The notes under the pieces are model-generated. The model was given only the letters and a program-made list of their open reading frames with translations. It was not told the DNA's origin and did not search any database. Made by a program: the position numbers and the translations under genes. DNA of 64,000 nt from Planctomycetota bacterium (GTDB lineage Bacteria > Planctomycetota > Planctomycetia > Pirellulales > UBA1268), in assembly GCA_016872555.1 (NCBI GenBank), contig VGZO01000002.1:92514-156513 (forward strand), in the 5' to 3' direction. Below are positions 11,348-19,890 of this stretch, one piece after another; positions within the stretch are counted from its first letter, which is position 1, and every line of letters starts with the position of its first letter.

Positions 11348-12031
11348 ATGCTCTCCCCCGCCGACATCACCGCGCCAGCGCCGCCACCGCAGGCCGACAC
11401 CGCGCGCGGGGCCCGATCGCCGCTGTGCCGCGGAGCCGGGCTGATGCTGGCCGCCCTCGCCCGGCTCCTGTCGGGAGCCAGCGTCCGCTGGATCTCCAGC
11501 CAGCCCGACACCTGCCAGCGCGTCTACTTCGCCAACCACACCAGCCACCTCGACGCCCTGGTGGTCTGGGCATCGCTGCCGCAGCCGGTGCGCGAGTTGA
11601 CGCGCCCCGTCGCGGCCAAGGATTACTGGTCGCGCGGTGTCGTCCGCCGCTGGCTGGCGGAGGAGGTGTTCGACGCGCTGCTCATCGACCGCACTGACAT
11701 CAAGGTCCACCAAAGCCCGGTCGACTTGATGCTCCGCGAAATCGGCACCACGAGGTCGCTGATCGTGTTTCCCGAGGGGAGCCGGAGCGTCACCGGCGAG
11801 GTCGGTGAGTTCAAGAGCGGGCTGTACTACCTCGCCAAGAAGCGCCCCGACATCGAGCTCGTCCCCGTCCACATCGACAACCTCAACCGCGTCCTGCCCC
11901 GCGGCGAGTTCCTCCCCGTGCCGCTCCTCTCCTGCATCAGTTTCGGTCCGCCGCTCTGGCTCGAGCGCGACGAGGCCAAGGCGGAGTTCCTCGCCCGCGC
12001 CCGCCGTGCGGTCCTGGCGCTGAAGGAGTAG
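11348..12031 (+). CDS. 1-acyl-glycerol-3-phosphate acyltransferase family protein (PlsC-like)
   Basis: 227 aa. It contains the acyltransferase block I N-H64-T-S-H67-L-D69-A (H-x4-D) and block III FPEGSRS at residues 141-147. The spacing and VPVHIDNL-type downstream segment fit the PlsC superfamily, which acylates lysophosphatidic acid to phosphatidic acid at the membrane. The gene ends 3 bases before the phosphatidate cytidylyltransferase, so substrate and product link the two genes in one phospholipid operon. It lacks a long membrane domain, as many small PlsC proteins do. The exact acyl acceptor is not determined by sequence alone. Confidence 0.88.
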   Translation: MLSPADITAPAPPPQADTARGARSPLCRGAGLMLAALARLLSGASVRWISSQPDTCQRVYFANHTSHLDALVVWASLPQPVRELTRPVAAKDYWSRGVVRRWLAEEVFDALLIDRTDIKVHQSPVDLMLREIGTTRSLIVFPEGSRSVTGEVGEFKSGLYYLAKKRPDIELVPVHIDNLNRVLPRGEFLPVPLLSCISFGPPLWLERDEAKAEFLARARRAVLALKE

Positions 12032-12034
12032 CGG

Positions 12035-13006
12035 GTGAACGACCTGCGCACGGCCGTCCTCGTCACCGGGGTGCTCGGCCTGCTGGCGGTGGCCACGGCC
12101 GTCGGACAGTTCCTCGCCCGGCGGACCGACCGTGGGCTCGACCAGGCCGCGATCCGCGCCTTCAACCAGCGGCTCCGCGGCTGGTGGATCATGAGCGGGC
12201 TGCTCGCCGCCGCCTGCTGGCTGGGGGTGACGGCCACCGTCACGCTGTTCGGCCTGCTGTCGTTCTGGGCGCTGCGCGAATTCATCACGCTCACGCCGAC
12301 GCGCCGCGGCGACCACCGGGCGCTGTTCTGGGTGTTCGTGCTGTTCACCCCGGTGCACTACGTCCTCGTGGCCTACAACCGCTACGACGTGTTCAGCGTC
12401 TTCCTGCCGGTCTACGCGACGCTGTTCGTGATGGCCCGGGTCGCCTTCACCGGCGACTACACGCGGTTCCTCGAGCGGACGGCGAAGATCCAGGCCGGGC
12501 TGGTGGTCTGCGTGTACTGCGTCTCGTTCGCCCCCGCGCTCCTCCAGATCAAGACGGCGGGCTCGCCGCCGACGGGCAATTTCCCCCTCCTGTTCTTCCT
12601 CGTCCTCCTCGTGCAATTCGCAGACGCCTCGCAGCGGGTGTGGAGCCGGCTGCTCGGTCGCCACCTCGTCGCCGCGGACGTCAGCTCCGTCCGCACCTGG
12701 GAAGGGCTCGTCGGCAGCGCCACCTGCACCGCGGCGCTGGGGGCGGCGCTGTGGTGGTTTGCCCCGCCGTACGGCCCCTGGCAGGCGGCCCTGGCGGGGC
12801 TCGTGATCGCCCTGCTCGGCTTCGCCGGAGGGATGACGATGGCCGCGATCAAACGCGACCGCGGCGTCTCGGACCATGGCACGCTCGTCGTCGGCCACGG
12901 CGGCGTCCTCGACCGGATCGACTCGCTGTGCTTCGCCGCGCCGGTCTTCTACCACCTCACGTTGGCGCTGGCCGGCCCTGCGGCGCTGGGCAACGCCGGC
13001 GTCTGA
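12035..13006 (+). CDS. cdsA: Phosphatidate cytidylyltransferase (CDP-diacylglycerol synthase)
   Basis: 323 aa with about seven to eight hydrophobic helices. Near the C-terminus it has the CdsA signature region: AAIKRDRGVSDHG followed by VGHGGVLDRIDSL. The usual K-D pair is S-D here, but the H-G-G-x-x-D-R-x-D core is intact. The enzyme makes CDP-diacylglycerol from phosphatidate and CTP in the inner membrane. It starts at a GTG preceded by AAGGAG within the end of the acyltransferase gene. The last 58 bases overlap the 3' end of the convergent metalloprotease gene. Confidence 0.88.
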   Translation: MNDLRTAVLVTGVLGLLAVATAVGQFLARRTDRGLDQAAIRAFNQRLRGWWIMSGLLAAACWLGVTATVTLFGLLSFWALREFITLTPTRRGDHRALFWVFVLFTPVHYVLVAYNRYDVFSVFLPVYATLFVMARVAFTGDYTRFLERTAKIQAGLVVCVYCVSFAPALLQIKTAGSPPTGNFPLLFFLVLLVQFADASQRVWSRLLGRHLVAADVSSVRTWEGLVGSATCTAALGAALWWFAPPYGPWQAALAGLVIALLGFAGGMTMAAIKRDRGVSDHGTLVVGHGGVLDRIDSLCFAAPVFYHLTLALAGPAALGNAGV

Positions 13007-13950
13007 CCGACGGCGGCGGGAAGCTCCGACGGATCCCCGCTGCCGGCATGGCGGGCCTGGAGCGCGTAGATCGAACGCCGTCCGGGAAGCGCGGCGACCG
13101 CAGCCGGTGCCGGCGTCGGATCGGGGCTCTGGCCACGGGCCCGCGCCGCCCAGTCTCCGGCGACCGGAGGCGCGGCGGCAGCGATGCTCGCCGTCGGCGG
13201 TGCCGGGCAGCCCTCCCGGACCCAGTCGAGCCACAACCCCTGGAGCCGCGGCACGTCGGGCAGCCCGTAGTGGCGCCCCAGCGCACCCGACCAATCCTCG
13301 CCGGCCAGACCGTCGCCCACGAAGGCGACGAACCGCCGCCGTCCGCCGCGCTCGATGAGGAACCTGGCCAGCGAATAGCCCTGGGCGTAGAGCGGAAGCA
13401 CGTCGGCCGGGTATTCGCGCATCGCGAACATCTGCGGGAAGGCGATGCCACGCTGCGTCGTGAGGAACTCGATCAGCAGCCGGTGCTGGCGGGCGCGCTC
13501 GACGGGGTGCTCGACGGTGGTGCAGGCCCCCTCGTCGGCCCAGCGCGGCAGGGGGCGGCGAAAATGCGTGGCGAAGATCGTGTGGGTGATCTCGTGGGGG
13601 AGCACAGAGTCGAGGATCCGCTGCTCGCTCCCCTGGATCGTCATCGTCCAGCCGAACACCTCGCCGGCGTCGAACACGAAGCTCGTCGCCCCACCGGCAC
13701 CGAGGTTCGGCGCGACCTGGGCACGGATCGGGCACGGCCGGCTCCACCGCGGCAGGGGTGCGCCGAGCCATTCGATCGCCAGGTCGTGGCGGTACTGCTC
13801 GGCGGCGTCGCCGATCCGGCGGGCCTGATCGGGAGTCGGGGCGTCGACGATGAAATTCGCGGTCCGGTACCCGGCTCCCTCCGCCCCGGTGGCGGCGGCG
13901 AGAGCGACCAGTGCCGCCAGCCATCCGTGCCCGCACACTCGACGCACCAT
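12949..13950 (-). CDS. Exported HExxH zinc metalloprotease (gluzincin/peptidase MA-like)
   Basis: 333 aa. A signal peptide (WLAALVALAAATGAEG) precedes a domain with H119-E-I-T-H123 followed by RWADEG about 20 residues on, where the Glu is the probable third zinc ligand. This is the pattern of the peptidase MA-like/DUF1570 group common in planctomycetes. The C-terminal 80 residues are Ala/Pro-rich and poorly structured. The ATG at 13950 has GGAGG 11 nt upstream; a GTG at 13962 would sit immediately on that site. The 3' end overlaps cdsA by 58 bases. The substrate is unknown. Confidence 0.82.
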   Translation of the reverse strand: MVRRVCGHGWLAALVALAAATGAEGAGYRTANFIVDAPTPDQARRIGDAAEQYRHDLAIEWLGAPLPRWSRPCPIRAQVAPNLGAGGATSFVFDAGEVFGWTMTIQGSEQRILDSVLPHEITHTIFATHFRRPLPRWADEGACTTVEHPVERARQHRLLIEFLTTQRGIAFPQMFAMREYPADVLPLYAQGYSLARFLIERGGRRRFVAFVGDGLAGEDWSGALGRHYGLPDVPRLQGLWLDWVREGCPAPPTASIAAAAPPVAGDWAARARGQSPDPTPAPAAVAALPGRRSIYALQARHAGSGDPSELPAAVGQTPALPSAAGPASANVRW

Positions 13951-14109
13951 GTCCGTCGTCACCTCCGTGTGAACCGGTCCGCCGCAGCCGTGACCCTCGG
14001 GCCACGATCCCGCCGCGGCGAACCGCGAACCGCGTCGTCACACGGGGTGCCGCGGCCCACGAGCGCGGGGACACTAGCGGAGGGGCGCGGAGCGGTGCCA
14101 GACCGCTTT

Positions 14110-17100
14110 TCAGGCCGATTCGGCCGGAAAGAAGCGGCGCCACACGACGCGCAGGATGCCGCACGCCACGACCGCGGCGGCCGACACCAGGGCCCGTGCC
14201 GGGGCCGTCGTGTCGGTGCCGCGCACGAGGCGGAACACGAGCGGGGCGCCGTTCCCCGGACCGACCACTGCGGCACCGACGGCGAACGCATCGGCGCCAG
14301 TCGTCCCGACGGAGGCGGTGTCGAAACCGCGCAGCGACGGCGGGGACCGTCGCGCCGTGAGGAGATCACCGAGGCGCGTGGCCTCCGCGGGCGAGACGGC
14401 GGCGATCGCCCGTGTGAAGTCGGCCGCCAACCGTTCGAGCGCCAAGGCGCGTTCGCCGGCCAGTGCGTCGACCGGCACGATCGCCGCGGGGGGGGCGACG
14501 CGCAGCGCCGTCGCGCGCGGCACCATGATCGTCCACAGGTTCGCTGCGGCGGGCAGGCCGTCGATGCCCGGCGCGTCGAGCGCGGTGAGGTCGCCGCCGT
14601 CGATCCCGGCCCCCAGCTCGCCGGCAAAAACCACTTCCAGGGAGCGCGGCCAGCGGACGTCGAACAGCCTGATCTCCCAGCGCAGCGCTTGGGCGCTGCC
14701 GACCGGCACCGGATCGGACACCGAACGACCGTCGACGAACACCTTGTAGGGGCGACACCCGCCGGGCAAGGAAAGCCTGAGGATCGGATCGAGGGCGACG
14801 ACGTCGAGCCGGGCCACGCCCCAGCCGCGCCCCCGGGCATCGACCGCCAGCACGGTATCGACCAGCTCGAGCCGCGGCCCGCTCGGCGCCGCGGGAGCCG
14901 CCGGCGGTGTCGGACCGGGGACCGGCGCGGCCGGTTCGTCGCCGCGCCGGGGGACGGCGACCAGACGGTAGCCGGTCGGCGGCGCGTCGGGCGGCAGCTC
15001 GAAGACCCCCGCCGCTGCCGCCTCGGCGCCGGCGACCTCGGCGGCCATCCCGTCGACCGCCGACCACGTCACGACCAGCGGGCCGCTCCCCTCGAGCAAC
15101 GCCTGGAGGGTGGGCAGGTCGCCCTCGGCCGGGAGCGGCGCGGCGACGAACGCTTCGACGTCGAGGCGCAGCCGTCCCGCCCGCGGGCGTTGGAGGACGA
15201 CCGTCCAGGTGCCGCGTCCGTCCGCCCCCTTTCCCGCCACGAGGCGCACGTCGAGAGCCTGACGCGTCCCCTCGGCCCCCGTCTCGTCGGTGAGCGTGAC
15301 GTTGCCGAGCTGGACGTCGCCCCGGGCACGGAGCGGGATCGCGACCACGGCGCCGTCGGCCTCGATCCGTGCCTGCAGCGTCATGTCGATCCGGCCCGCA
15401 TTGAGCGCGAGGCGCAGCTGCTGCGTCCCCCGTGTGACCGGCGGTGCGCGGGTGACGAGCACGCGCCCCGCGCCGGTCAACCCAGCGGCGGCGGGCAGCC
15501 CGTCGAGCGGCGGGGCGGAGGCGTCCGCGGCCCCACGGTCGACGCGCCACGACAACTCCGCGCCACTGGCGACCGGACGCGCGCCGGGCACCGGGCCGGA
15601 GGAGAGCAGCGCGGCCCGCAGGCCGGTGGCGGGTGTGAGGCGGACGGTACGCTCGTCGGCCCGCGGCGCCTCGAGCCACACCTCGGGCAGCGGGTGGACA
15701 CCCGTCGGCTCGTCGAGCGGCAGGGTCCAGGCCAACCCGAACCGGAACGGCCCCGGCTCGGGTCGCGCGCGGACGACGCGGAACCGCCCCTGCGCCAGCG
15801 CCTCGAGCGCGATCGCAGGATCGTCGACGCGCTCGGGCACGAGGCGCGGATCGGCGTTGAGCACGACCGCCGGGACGAGGTCGTCGCCCATCTCGATCTC
15901 GAACCGCGACTCGACTCGGCACGCCGTCGGCCCCCAGACGATGTCGTTGCGGCTCCGCGCCGCGCGCGGCACCGGATCGACGACGACCGCCGGCGGCGCC
16001 ACGACGAGAGCCACCCGGTCGGCACCCGCGACGTCGTAGGCTCCCAGCGCCCCTTCCGACCACGCCGTGTCGCGCGGCGCCGCGGCGAACGGCCCCCCGG
16101 GACGCGCCATCTCGACCAGCGGGCCGCGCGACAGCTGGCCGGGGCCGACGGTGGCGACGGCGCGCGGGGCGGCTGGAAACGCCGCCATCTCCACGGTGAC
16201 GGCGCCGCGGTCGATCCGCTCGGGGATCACGCTCCATTCCACCCGGTGTCGCCCCGCTTCCGTGATCGGGACCCATGCCTCGCCACGGTCGCTCCCCAAC
16301 AACGGCACCCGGCGCCCGTCGACGAGGACGGCTCCCTCGGCGGGCACCGTGCCGGGCGCCCGGGGGACCACGAGGCTCGACCCGGGATCGGCGTCGATCT
16401 CGACGCGTACCCCCCAGGCCGCAGCCTGCGGACCGGGAATCGTCAGCTCGACGCCGAGGACGCGGGGGCGCGCACCCGACCCGACCGCCCCGAGCCGGTC
16501 GAAGAGCGACTCCGGAACCAGCGCCGTCGGCACGCCCCCGACCGGGGTCACGATCACGTTCAAGCCGGTCGCGTCGTCGCCGTCGGCACGCCCGGCGACG
16601 AGAGCGAGGGCGACCAGCGCCGCAGCGCGGGCATCACGGCGCCACCGTCGCGAAGCCAGGCTCGCCAGGAATGCCGCCGCCATCCCCCACCAAACCGCGC
16701 GGGCGACGACGTGCCACGGCGCCGGAACCCACAGCGCCGCCAGCCCCGCCACCAACGGCCCCAGCGTCAGCACCCCCGGTCGCCACGCCGCGGCTGCCAG
16801 CAGGCAGCCGGTGAGCAGCGTGCCGGCGAGAAACGCGATCCGCTCGAGATCTTCGCTGGCGATCAGGCCGACGCGGTCGTCGGCCGGCGGCCCGGGAAGC
16901 GGCACGAACACCCGCTCCCGGCACCCCGCGACGAGGCCACCGGCGCCACTGGCGGATTCCTCGGGCGGCACCGCGCCGGCCGACGGCACGTCGAACCCGA
17001 ACAGGCGGCGGCACCAATCCAGGCCGGGTGCACCGACCTCACGATGGCGCCGCGGACCTGACAGCAGGTCGACACCGGGGGGCAGCCACACGCGCCACGC

Positions 17101-19890
17101 GCGCTCGAGCACCGGCAGGTCGACGGTCGCCCCCGCCGACGAGACGAACCAGCCGGCAGCAGCCTCGTCGGCGGCGATCGACCGGACGGTGAGCGCGACA
17201 TGGCGTTGATCGACGGGGAGGTCGAGCGACAGTTCGCCCACCGCGCCGTCGCGGTCGGTGACGACACGCCGACCGTCGATGAGGATCGCCTGGAGACGGT
17301 TGCCGGGAGGAAGCTGGAGCGTGAGCGAAGGCCGGCCATGGTTCTCGATCGCGAACCGCGATTCGACCTCCGTCAGGCCCGAACGGTGGCACCAGCAGTC
17401 GACGGTCTGGCTCCACACCCAGGCCCCGGAGTCGCGCTCGCCCCCGCCGCCGTCGGGCACCAGTTCCAGGGCCGGCCCCTCGGCGGCCGCGGCCGTGACC
17501 GCGTCGCCGTCGAAGCCGAACTCGGCGACGATCGCGTCGGCATCACCGGGGCGCGTCGGCGCGGGGGGCAGTTCCGTGAGCCGCCGGTTGACGACGGTGG
17601 GGCGCCGCCGGCCGGCAGTCCGCACCACCACCTCGCCGGCGAATGCGACCGCACCCTCGACCCGCGCCAGCGGCACCGCCGTGACCCCGGCGAGGGCCAC
17701 CGAGCGGGCCGCCCGGATCGTCACCGTCTCGCGCGCCGGTGGCACGAGGTCGATCAGCCAACTCGACTCGCCACCCCGCCGCCCCGGCAGGTCGACCGGA
17801 CGGGCGACGACGCTCCCCGACCCGGGGCGCAGCAGGGTCCACTCGGCGAACTCCTCGATCGGCTCCGAGAAATGGACGACGAGCGAGTCGAGTGCGGCTT
17901 CCCCCGGCTGGCACTCGAAGACGTAGGTCTCGGCGACGCGGTCGTCGCGGACGGTCATCCCCACCCGGCAGTGGACGGTGACCGGCGGACGGCGCCGGAC
18001 GAGCCGGACCTCCGCGGCCGGCAGGGCCGATCCGGCGGGAAGCCACGACCGGACCGGTTCGCTTCCCAACAACGCCGCGACGCGCGACACCGGCGGCGGC
18101 AGCGCCGCCGGGGCGGGCTCGATGTCGAGCATCGCGTCGGTCGGCGGTCGAAGTACCAGCGCCGCCTGCCCCTCGCCCTCGCCATCGAGGGCCACCATCT
18201 CCAGGTCGCGGACCGCCAGCGCGCCGCCGACGTCGAGGCCGGTATGGTGGCCGGTGATCCGCAGCGCCAGCGGTCGCGCGGGGGTGGCGGCTGCGGCGAG
18301 ACCGACGCGGAGCCGGCTGCCGGCGGCGTCGGCGCTGACACGCCACTCGATCGCCTCGTCGGGGGGGGCGTTCGGGCGGCTCGCGACGACGTCCCCCGGC
18401 CGGCCGCCCGGCACTCCCTGCTCGACGGCATCGATGATCCAGCCGGGCCCGATCCGGCCCGTGAGGACGAAGGCCTCGCCGCGGGGCACACGCACGTCGC
18501 AGATCGCGACCCCGATCACCCGCGCCGCGGCGATGTCGACCGTCGTCGCCCGGGCGATGTCGAGCAGTGGCCCGCGCGGCTCGACGGTGACCGTGACGCG
18601 CGCCTCGGGGCCCTGGGCCGACAGATGCACCAGCGCCCCGTCGGTCCCCGGTTCGGTGTCGCTCAGCGCGGGCCAGGCGGCGGCCGCGGTGGGGGCAACG
18701 GGGATCGCCTCGTCGGCCTCCAAGCCGGTCAGGGCCAGCGCGGGATCGACGCGCAGCGTCATGCCCCCACCGCGCCATTCGTCGGCGCCGGCGAGGAACC
18801 AGGGGAGAGCGACGGTGTCCGCGCCTGTCGGGGCGATGCCGACGATCGCCAACGGCATCCGTGTCCCCGCCAGGGCCGCCGGCAGCGACACCTCCACTGC
18901 TCCCTCGCGCCCGGTCCACGGCAGCACCCGACCCCGCTCCGCTCCGGCGGCGACGGAGGCGGAGATCAGCGTCACGCCGTGATCGATCCGGACTGCCACG
19001 ACGCCGTCGATCCAGTCGGAAACCGGTTCGAGCACCGTCCGCACCGTGACGGCGCCCGGCCCGACGTCGTACGTCGTCCACGACCGGAGGCCGACCGGTT
19101 CGGAGCCGGCTGCCGCGAAACGCACCGCCAGGGCTGCGACCGGGCCGACCACCGCCCGCCACGTGCGCCCGGGGGGCGCGGCGCCGGGGACGACGTCGGC
19201 CACCGGCTCGGCGGGGATCGCTTCCCATACCACGCCGCCGCCGACGGGGCGGCGCCCTTCCGGGACCTCGATCTCGACCACGGTCGCCAACGCAGGGGCC
19301 ACCGGCAGATCGACGACCACCGGCGCCGAGCCCGGGGCAGCCACCGGCCGGGAGGGATCCCCTTCCCAGTCGCAGCGGTAGGTGCCTGGCCCGGCGATCC
19401 GCAGAGCCGTGGCGCCGTCGGCCAGCGCGTGGATCAGGGCCGGGCCGGTGCCTTCGGCCGTTTCCCGGGCGGCGCGGCGGACCGCGAACCGGCCGAGTGC
19501 CACGTCGGCCGGCGGGGCGGTCGGGCCGTCGGGATAGGACAGCACGAGGGTCCCCAGCGGACGACCGGTGGCATCGAACCGGCAGGTGATCCGTCCGGCG
19601 TCGGCCAGCGGCCGCGGCGCGTCGGTGGCGCCGCCGGCAGACGGGGCGGCCAGCGCCGCCGCGACGAGGCGGTCGAACTCGGCGACCGGCAGCGGCACCC
19701 GCCGCTCGGTTCCGAGATCGGCGTCGCCGAGCCGGCCGGCCGGGACGTGGACGCGCGTGAATCGCAGCGGTTGCGGCTCCGGCTCGGCGCCGACGGCGAC
19801 CATCGTCGCCAGCCCCAGCGTCGCCAGCCCCAACGCTGCCAGCAGGCAACCGACCCGGCCGGTGGGTCCGGTGCTGATGGCTCCGCTCAT
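14110..19890 (-). CDS. Giant exported/membrane protein of unknown function (1926 aa)
   Basis: I do not recognise a named family. Residues 1-35 look like a signal peptide (GCLLAALGLATLGLATMVAVGA). A long beta-rich region follows, with recurrent LPPGxxLxxxxVDGRxV-type segments. Around residues 1012-1090 there is a group of hydrophobic helices. Directly after them ARAAALVALALVAGRADG resembles a second signal peptide, then a second beta-rich half ends with one C-terminal helix (ALVSAAAVVACGILRVVW) and a short basic tail. The architecture suggests two exported membrane proteins fused end to end. The start at 19890 overlaps the stop of the upstream giant gene (ATGA). The two are probably one operon and partners in the envelope. 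Confidence 0.8.
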   Translation of the reverse strand: MSGAISTGPTGRVGCLLAALGLATLGLATMVAVGAEPEPQPLRFTRVHVPAGRLGDADLGTERRVPLPVAEFDRLVAAALAAPSAGGATDAPRPLADAGRITCRFDATGRPLGTLVLSYPDGPTAPPADVALGRFAVRRAARETAEGTGPALIHALADGATALRIAGPGTYRCDWEGDPSRPVAAPGSAPVVVDLPVAPALATVVEIEVPEGRRPVGGGVVWEAIPAEPVADVVPGAAPPGRTWRAVVGPVAALAVRFAAAGSEPVGLRSWTTYDVGPGAVTVRTVLEPVSDWIDGVVAVRIDHGVTLISASVAAGAERGRVLPWTGREGAVEVSLPAALAGTRMPLAIVGIAPTGADTVALPWFLAGADEWRGGGMTLRVDPALALTGLEADEAIPVAPTAAAAWPALSDTEPGTDGALVHLSAQGPEARVTVTVEPRGPLLDIARATTVDIAAARVIGVAICDVRVPRGEAFVLTGRIGPGWIIDAVEQGVPGGRPGDVVASRPNAPPDEAIEWRVSADAAGSRLRVGLAAAATPARPLALRITGHHTGLDVGGALAVRDLEMVALDGEGEGQAALVLRPPTDAMLDIEPAPAALPPPVSRVAALLGSEPVRSWLPAGSALPAAEVRLVRRRPPVTVHCRVGMTVRDDRVAETYVFECQPGEAALDSLVVHFSEPIEEFAEWTLLRPGSGSVVARPVDLPGRRGGESSWLIDLVPPARETVTIRAARSVALAGVTAVPLARVEGAVAFAGEVVVRTAGRRRPTVVNRRLTELPPAPTRPGDADAIVAEFGFDGDAVTAAAAEGPALELVPDGGGGERDSGAWVWSQTVDCWCHRSGLTEVESRFAIENHGRPSLTLQLPPGNRLQAILIDGRRVVTDRDGAVGELSLDLPVDQRHVALTVRSIAADEAAAGWFVSSAGATVDLPVLERAWRVWLPPGVDLLSGPRRHREVGAPGLDWCRRLFGFDVPSAGAVPPEESASGAGGLVAGCRERVFVPLPGPPADDRVGLIASEDLERIAFLAGTLLTGCLLAAAAWRPGVLTLGPLVAGLAALWVPAPWHVVARAVWWGMAAAFLASLASRRWRRDARAAALVALALVAGRADGDDATGLNVIVTPVGGVPTALVPESLFDRLGAVGSGARPRVLGVELTIPGPQAAAWGVRVEIDADPGSSLVVPRAPGTVPAEGAVLVDGRRVPLLGSDRGEAWVPITEAGRHRVEWSVIPERIDRGAVTVEMAAFPAAPRAVATVGPGQLSRGPLVEMARPGGPFAAAPRDTAWSEGALGAYDVAGADRVALVVAPPAVVVDPVPRAARSRNDIVWGPTACRVESRFEIEMGDDLVPAVVLNADPRLVPERVDDPAIALEALAQGRFRVVRARPEPGPFRFGLAWTLPLDEPTGVHPLPEVWLEAPRADERTVRLTPATGLRAALLSSGPVPGARPVASGAELSWRVDRGAADASAPPLDGLPAAAGLTGAGRVLVTRAPPVTRGTQQLRLALNAGRIDMTLQARIEADGAVVAIPLRARGDVQLGNVTLTDETGAEGTRQALDVRLVAGKGADGRGTWTVVLQRPRAGRLRLDVEAFVAAPLPAEGDLPTLQALLEGSGPLVVTWSAVDGMAAEVAGAEAAAAGVFELPPDAPPTGYRLVAVPRRGDEPAAPVPGPTPPAAPAAPSGPRLELVDTVLAVDARGRGWGVARLDVVALDPILRLSLPGGCRPYKVFVDGRSVSDPVPVGSAQALRWEIRLFDVRWPRSLEVVFAGELGAGIDGGDLTALDAPGIDGLPAAANLWTIMVPRATALRVAPPAAIVPVDALAGERALALERLAADFTRAIAAVSPAEATRLGDLLTARRSPPSLRGFDTASVGTTGADAFAVGAAVVGPGNGAPLVFRLVRGTDTTAPARALVSAAAVVACGILRVVWRRFFPAESA

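Noticed and set aside
12184..17061. Plus-strand open frame of more than 1600 codons
   Set aside because: It is antisense to the metalloprotease and the 1926-aa gene, is full of Arg/Gly/Asp low-complexity sequence and has no recognisable domain. Long antisense frames are expected at this GC content.
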